Assembly (NCBI GenBank): GCA_021161025.1
Contig: JAGHBK010000086.1
Location: 1 to 6,894, forward strand
Reading direction: 5' to 3'
Length of the DNA: 6,894 bases
DNA from: a bacterium
Lineage (GTDB): Bacteria; Patescibacteriota; Minisyncoccia; Minisyncoccales; DG-74-3
The notes beneath the pieces are model-generated. The model was not told where the DNA came from, searched no databases, and was given only the letters and a program-made list of their open reading frames with translations. This document shows, piece after piece, positions 4,893 to 6,894 of the stretch (the first letter of the stretch is position 1; every line of letters starts with the position of its first letter). Position numbers and translations under genes: made by a program.

Positions 4893-6758
4893 ATGAAAAA
4901 CATTAGGAATTTTGTGATTATAAGTCACATAGATCACGGAAAATCTACTTTAGCTGATAGATTTTTAGAGTTGACAAAAACTATACCTCCAGAAAAGATG
5001 AGACCTCAATTTCTGGATTTAATGGATTTAGAAAGGGAAAAGGGAATTACCATTAAGCTCCGCCCTGTACGGATGGAGCTTGAAATTCCAAATTCCAAAA
5101 TCCAAATTCCAAATGATTTAGGAATTAGACATTCAGATTTAGAAATTCCAAGTTCAAAATTTATTCTGAATTTGATAGACACCCCAGGGCATGTTGATTT
5201 TTCTTATGAGGTTTCGAGGTCTTTGGCAGCTGTGGAGGGTGCGATTTTGTTAGTTGATGCTACAAAAGGCATTCAAGCTCAAACAATCTATAATTTAGAA
5301 TTAGCTAAAAAACAAAAATTAAAAATCATTCCTGCTGTTAATAAGATTGATTTATCACAAGCTCAAATAGAAAAAACACAAATGGAATTAGCGATCTTGG
5401 TGAAGGTACCAAAAGAAGAAGTTTTTCTGATTTCGGCAAAGTACGGAACTAATGTTGAAAACCTTCTTAAATCTCTAATCGAGAAATTTCCTCCTCCAAA
5501 AGGCGAAGAAAAAAAACCATTAAAAACTTTAATTTTCGACTCAAAATACGATCCTTACAAAGGAATAATAGCCTATGTTAGGGTTTTTAATGGAAAGGTG
5601 AGAAAAAATGACACTTTTTATTTAATTCAAAATAAAATAAAAGGGAAAGTAAAAGAGGTGGGGATTTTCAAACCAGATTTAACCCCGACAGAAGAGCTAA
5701 AGGCTGGAGAGATAGGCTATATTGCTACTGGGATAAAGACACCTGAAAAAGTAAGGGTAGGAGATACCTTAATTAAAATTCCAAATTCCAAATTCCAAAT
5801 TTCAAAGTTGGAAGTTGAACCTTTGCCAGGGTATAAAGAACCAAAACCGGTTGTTTTTACGAGTTTTTACCCTGAAAATGCCTCAGATTATGATTTACTA
5901 AAGAAAGCTTTGGAACAACTTAAATTAAACGACGCTGCTTTAACTTTTGAACCAGAAATGAAAGAAAGTTTAGGAAGAGGTTTTCGGTGTGGTTTCTTAG
6001 GTTCTTTGCATGCTGAAATTACTTCGGAAAGATTAAAAAGAGAATTTGGTTTAGAATTAGTTATTTCAAAACCTCAGGTTTCTTTTAAGGTTATTGATAA
6101 AAAGGATAGAGAGATTTTTGTCTTTTCAGCTGCTGATTGGCCAGACCCCACTCAAATTAAAGAAACCCAAGAGCCTTGGGTAAAATTAGAAATTCTCACC
6201 CCTCCTGAATTCTTGGGTCAGGTTTTAAAACTCCTGAAAAGTTTTGGAGGAAATCAGGTTGGAAGTAAATATCTGTCTTCGGGTAGGATACTTTTAATTT
6301 ATGAGATTCCCTTAAGAGAGATTATTGTTGATTTTTATGACAAACTTAAAGGTGTAAGCCAAGGATTTGCTTCTATGAATTATGAAATTTTAGGGTACAA
6401 AAAAGCAGATTTGGTAAAAGTAGATATTCTAATTGCTGGGAAAAAAGAAGAAGCACTTTCTATGATTGTGCCGAGAGATAAAGCTTATCAGGAAGGTAAA
6501 AAAATAGTTCAAAAACTAAAAGAACTCTTGAAACCTCAACTTTTTTCTTTACCTATTCAAGCTGCTCTATATGGAAAGATTATCGCTAGAGAAACCCTTC
6601 GAGCTAAAGGAAAAGATGTAACCGCTCCTTTGTATGGGGGAGATTATACCAGAAAGAAAAAATTATTAGAAAAACAAAAAGCTGGTAAGAAAAAATTAAG
6701 CAAAGAAGCCAAAATTAAAATTCCTTCAAAAACCTTCTTTCAAATCTTTAGGAGTTAG
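4893..6758 (+). CDS. lepA: Elongation factor 4 (LepA), ribosome-associated GTPase
   Basis: Translational GTPase that binds the ribosome and acts on stalled or pre-translocation complexes and on initiation. G motifs are intact: G1 HIDHGKST (12-19), G2 EREKGITIK (47-55), G3 DTPGH (96-100), G4 NKID (150-153), G5 SAK (181-183). Domain II spans about 206-292, followed by EPLPGYKEPKPVVF (309-322), GRGFRCGFLGSLHAE (361-375) and the EF-G-like domain V. The EF-4-specific C-terminal domain is complete, with GKIIARET (561-568), LYGGDYTRKKKLLEKQK (580-596) and a short tail. The length of 621 residues exceeds the usual 600 or so because of two repeat-derived inserts (about 62-89 and 294-308), in a GTPase-domain loop and at the end of domain II. 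The ATG is confirmed by MKNIRNFVIISHIDHG; no strong ribosome-binding site is visible. Confidence 0.96.
   Translation: MKNIRNFVIISHIDHGKSTLADRFLELTKTIPPEKMRPQFLDLMDLEREKGITIKLRPVRMELEIPNSKIQIPNDLGIRHSDLEIPSSKFILNLIDTPGHVDFSYEVSRSLAAVEGAILLVDATKGIQAQTIYNLELAKKQKLKIIPAVNKIDLSQAQIEKTQMELAILVKVPKEEVFLISAKYGTNVENLLKSLIEKFPPPKGEEKKPLKTLIFDSKYDPYKGIIAYVRVFNGKVRKNDTFYLIQNKIKGKVKEVGIFKPDLTPTEELKAGEIGYIATGIKTPEKVRVGDTLIKIPNSKFQISKLEVEPLPGYKEPKPVVFTSFYPENASDYDLLKKALEQLKLNDAALTFEPEMKESLGRGFRCGFLGSLHAEITSERLKREFGLELVISKPQVSFKVIDKKDREIFVFSAADWPDPTQIKETQEPWVKLEILTPPEFLGQVLKLLKSFGGNQVGSKYLSSGRILLIYEIPLREIIVDFYDKLKGVSQGFASMNYEILGYKKADLVKVDILIAGKKEEALSMIVPRDKAYQEGKKIVQKLKELLKPQLFSLPIQAALYGKIIARETLRAKGKDVTAPLYGGDYTRKKKLLEKQKAGKKKLSKEAKIKIPSKTFFQIFRS
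5083..5160 (+). repeat. Heptamer repeat (AAATTCC) and adjoining segment inserted in the lepA G domain
   Basis: Four copies of AAATTCC (5083-5110, the third reading AAAATCC) are followed by a segment with GATTTAG at 5115-5121 and again at 5136-5142, exactly 21 bp apart, then another AAATTCC at 5143-5149. The peptide contains IPNSKIQIPN and then DLGIRHSDLEIPSSKF. Other LepA proteins have only a short polar loop here, between the switch I region and the strand leading to DTPGH. Confidence 0.8.
5776..5803 (+). repeat. Heptamer tandem repeat (AAATTCC, 4 copies) at the end of lepA domain II
   Basis: Three exact AAATTCC units are followed by AAATTTC. They encode IPNSKFQ plus flanking residues, between the GDTL strand and the conserved EPLPGY motif, where the family usually has a much shorter linker. 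Confidence 0.8.
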
Positions 6759-6788
6759 TAAATTTATTGAAAGTAAAGAAGGATTTTG

Positions 6789-6890
6789 TTAAAATAAAGG
6801 AACCACTAAAAGTAAAACAGTACTTAAAATCACCAAGATTACTATAATTGTCCAAACTGTTTTAGAAATTTTTTTAAGTGAAAATGCCAT
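6789..6890 (-). CDS. Small single-span membrane protein (33 residues), unknown function
   Basis: On the - strand an ATG at 6890-6888 opens 33 codons ending in TAA (6791-6789). The N-terminus is short and basic (MAFSLKKISKTVW) and is followed by an unbroken hydrophobic stretch of about 20 residues (13-33) ending in VVPLF, a good single membrane span with the N-terminus probably inside. There is no cleavage site. I do not recognise a named family; its shape resembles other tiny membrane peptides beside housekeeping genes. It converges on lepA, with 30 bp between the stop codons. Only 4 bp upstream of the start are in the window, so its ribosome-binding site and promoter cannot be judged. The clean basic-then-hydrophobic pattern favours a real gene, but a chance frame is possible at this length. 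Confidence 0.55.
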   Translation of the reverse strand: MAFSLKKISKTVWTIIVILVILSTVLLLVVPLF

Positions 6891-6894
6891 ATAG

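Noticed and set aside
6759..6788. Bidirectional terminator between lepA and the small convergent gene
   Set aside because: The 30-bp gap is A/T-rich but I could find no stable inverted repeat in it.
1..6894. Recoded TGA (as in Absconditabacteria or Gracilibacteria)
   Set aside because: All five large genes run to their expected C-termini without any in-frame TGA and end in TAA or TAG, so nothing indicates recoding.

Overview
The window is AT-rich and gene-dense, with every large gene on the + strand. It reads like a Candidatus Patescibacteria (CPR) genome, most likely Parcubacteria-like. The reasons are trimmed versions of universal proteins (a short PGK, a short RecJ, a 12-segment MurJ), a compact gene order, heptanucleotide repeats inside coding regions, and start codons without clear Shine-Dalgarno sites. 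The assignment is inference; no 16S rRNA or ribosomal protein gene is present to confirm it. The genes read through with the standard bacterial code: stops are TAA or TAG, and no in-frame TGA occurs.

Layout. 1-1080: phosphoglycerate kinase (pgk), probably running off the left edge by a codon or so. 1067-2218: a short RecJ-like DHH/DHHA1 exonuclease overlapping pgk by 14 bp. 2219-2501: a non-coding stretch with two 57-bp direct repeats (55/57 identical) around a GC-richer palindromic element, then a 17-bp tandem repeat that runs up to the next start codon. 2502-2942: a minimal RNase HI. 2947-2975: a good sigma70-type promoter. About 2981-3470: the RNase P RNA gene (rnpB), type A, with a very long P19 arm. 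3488-4888: MurJ lipid II flippase. 4893-6758: elongation factor 4 (lepA). 6789-6890 on the - strand: a 33-residue single-span membrane peptide, convergent with lepA.

How the parts work together. Most genes are housekeeping: glycolysis (pgk), DNA repair and RNA-DNA hybrid removal (recJ, RNase HI), tRNA 5' maturation (rnpB), cell-wall precursor export (murJ) and translation (lepA). The promoter just upstream of rnpB, the 17-nt gap from rnpB to murJ and the 4-nt gap from murJ to lepA suggest one transcript, rnpB-murJ-lepA, from which RNase P RNA must be cut out.

No new defence or mobile system is evident. The most unusual features are the 103-nt P19 arm of RNase P RNA, the repeat-flanked palindromic element at 2228-2465, the heptamer repeats that insert in-frame peptides in pgk and twice in lepA, and the altered nucleotide-binding lobe of PGK.
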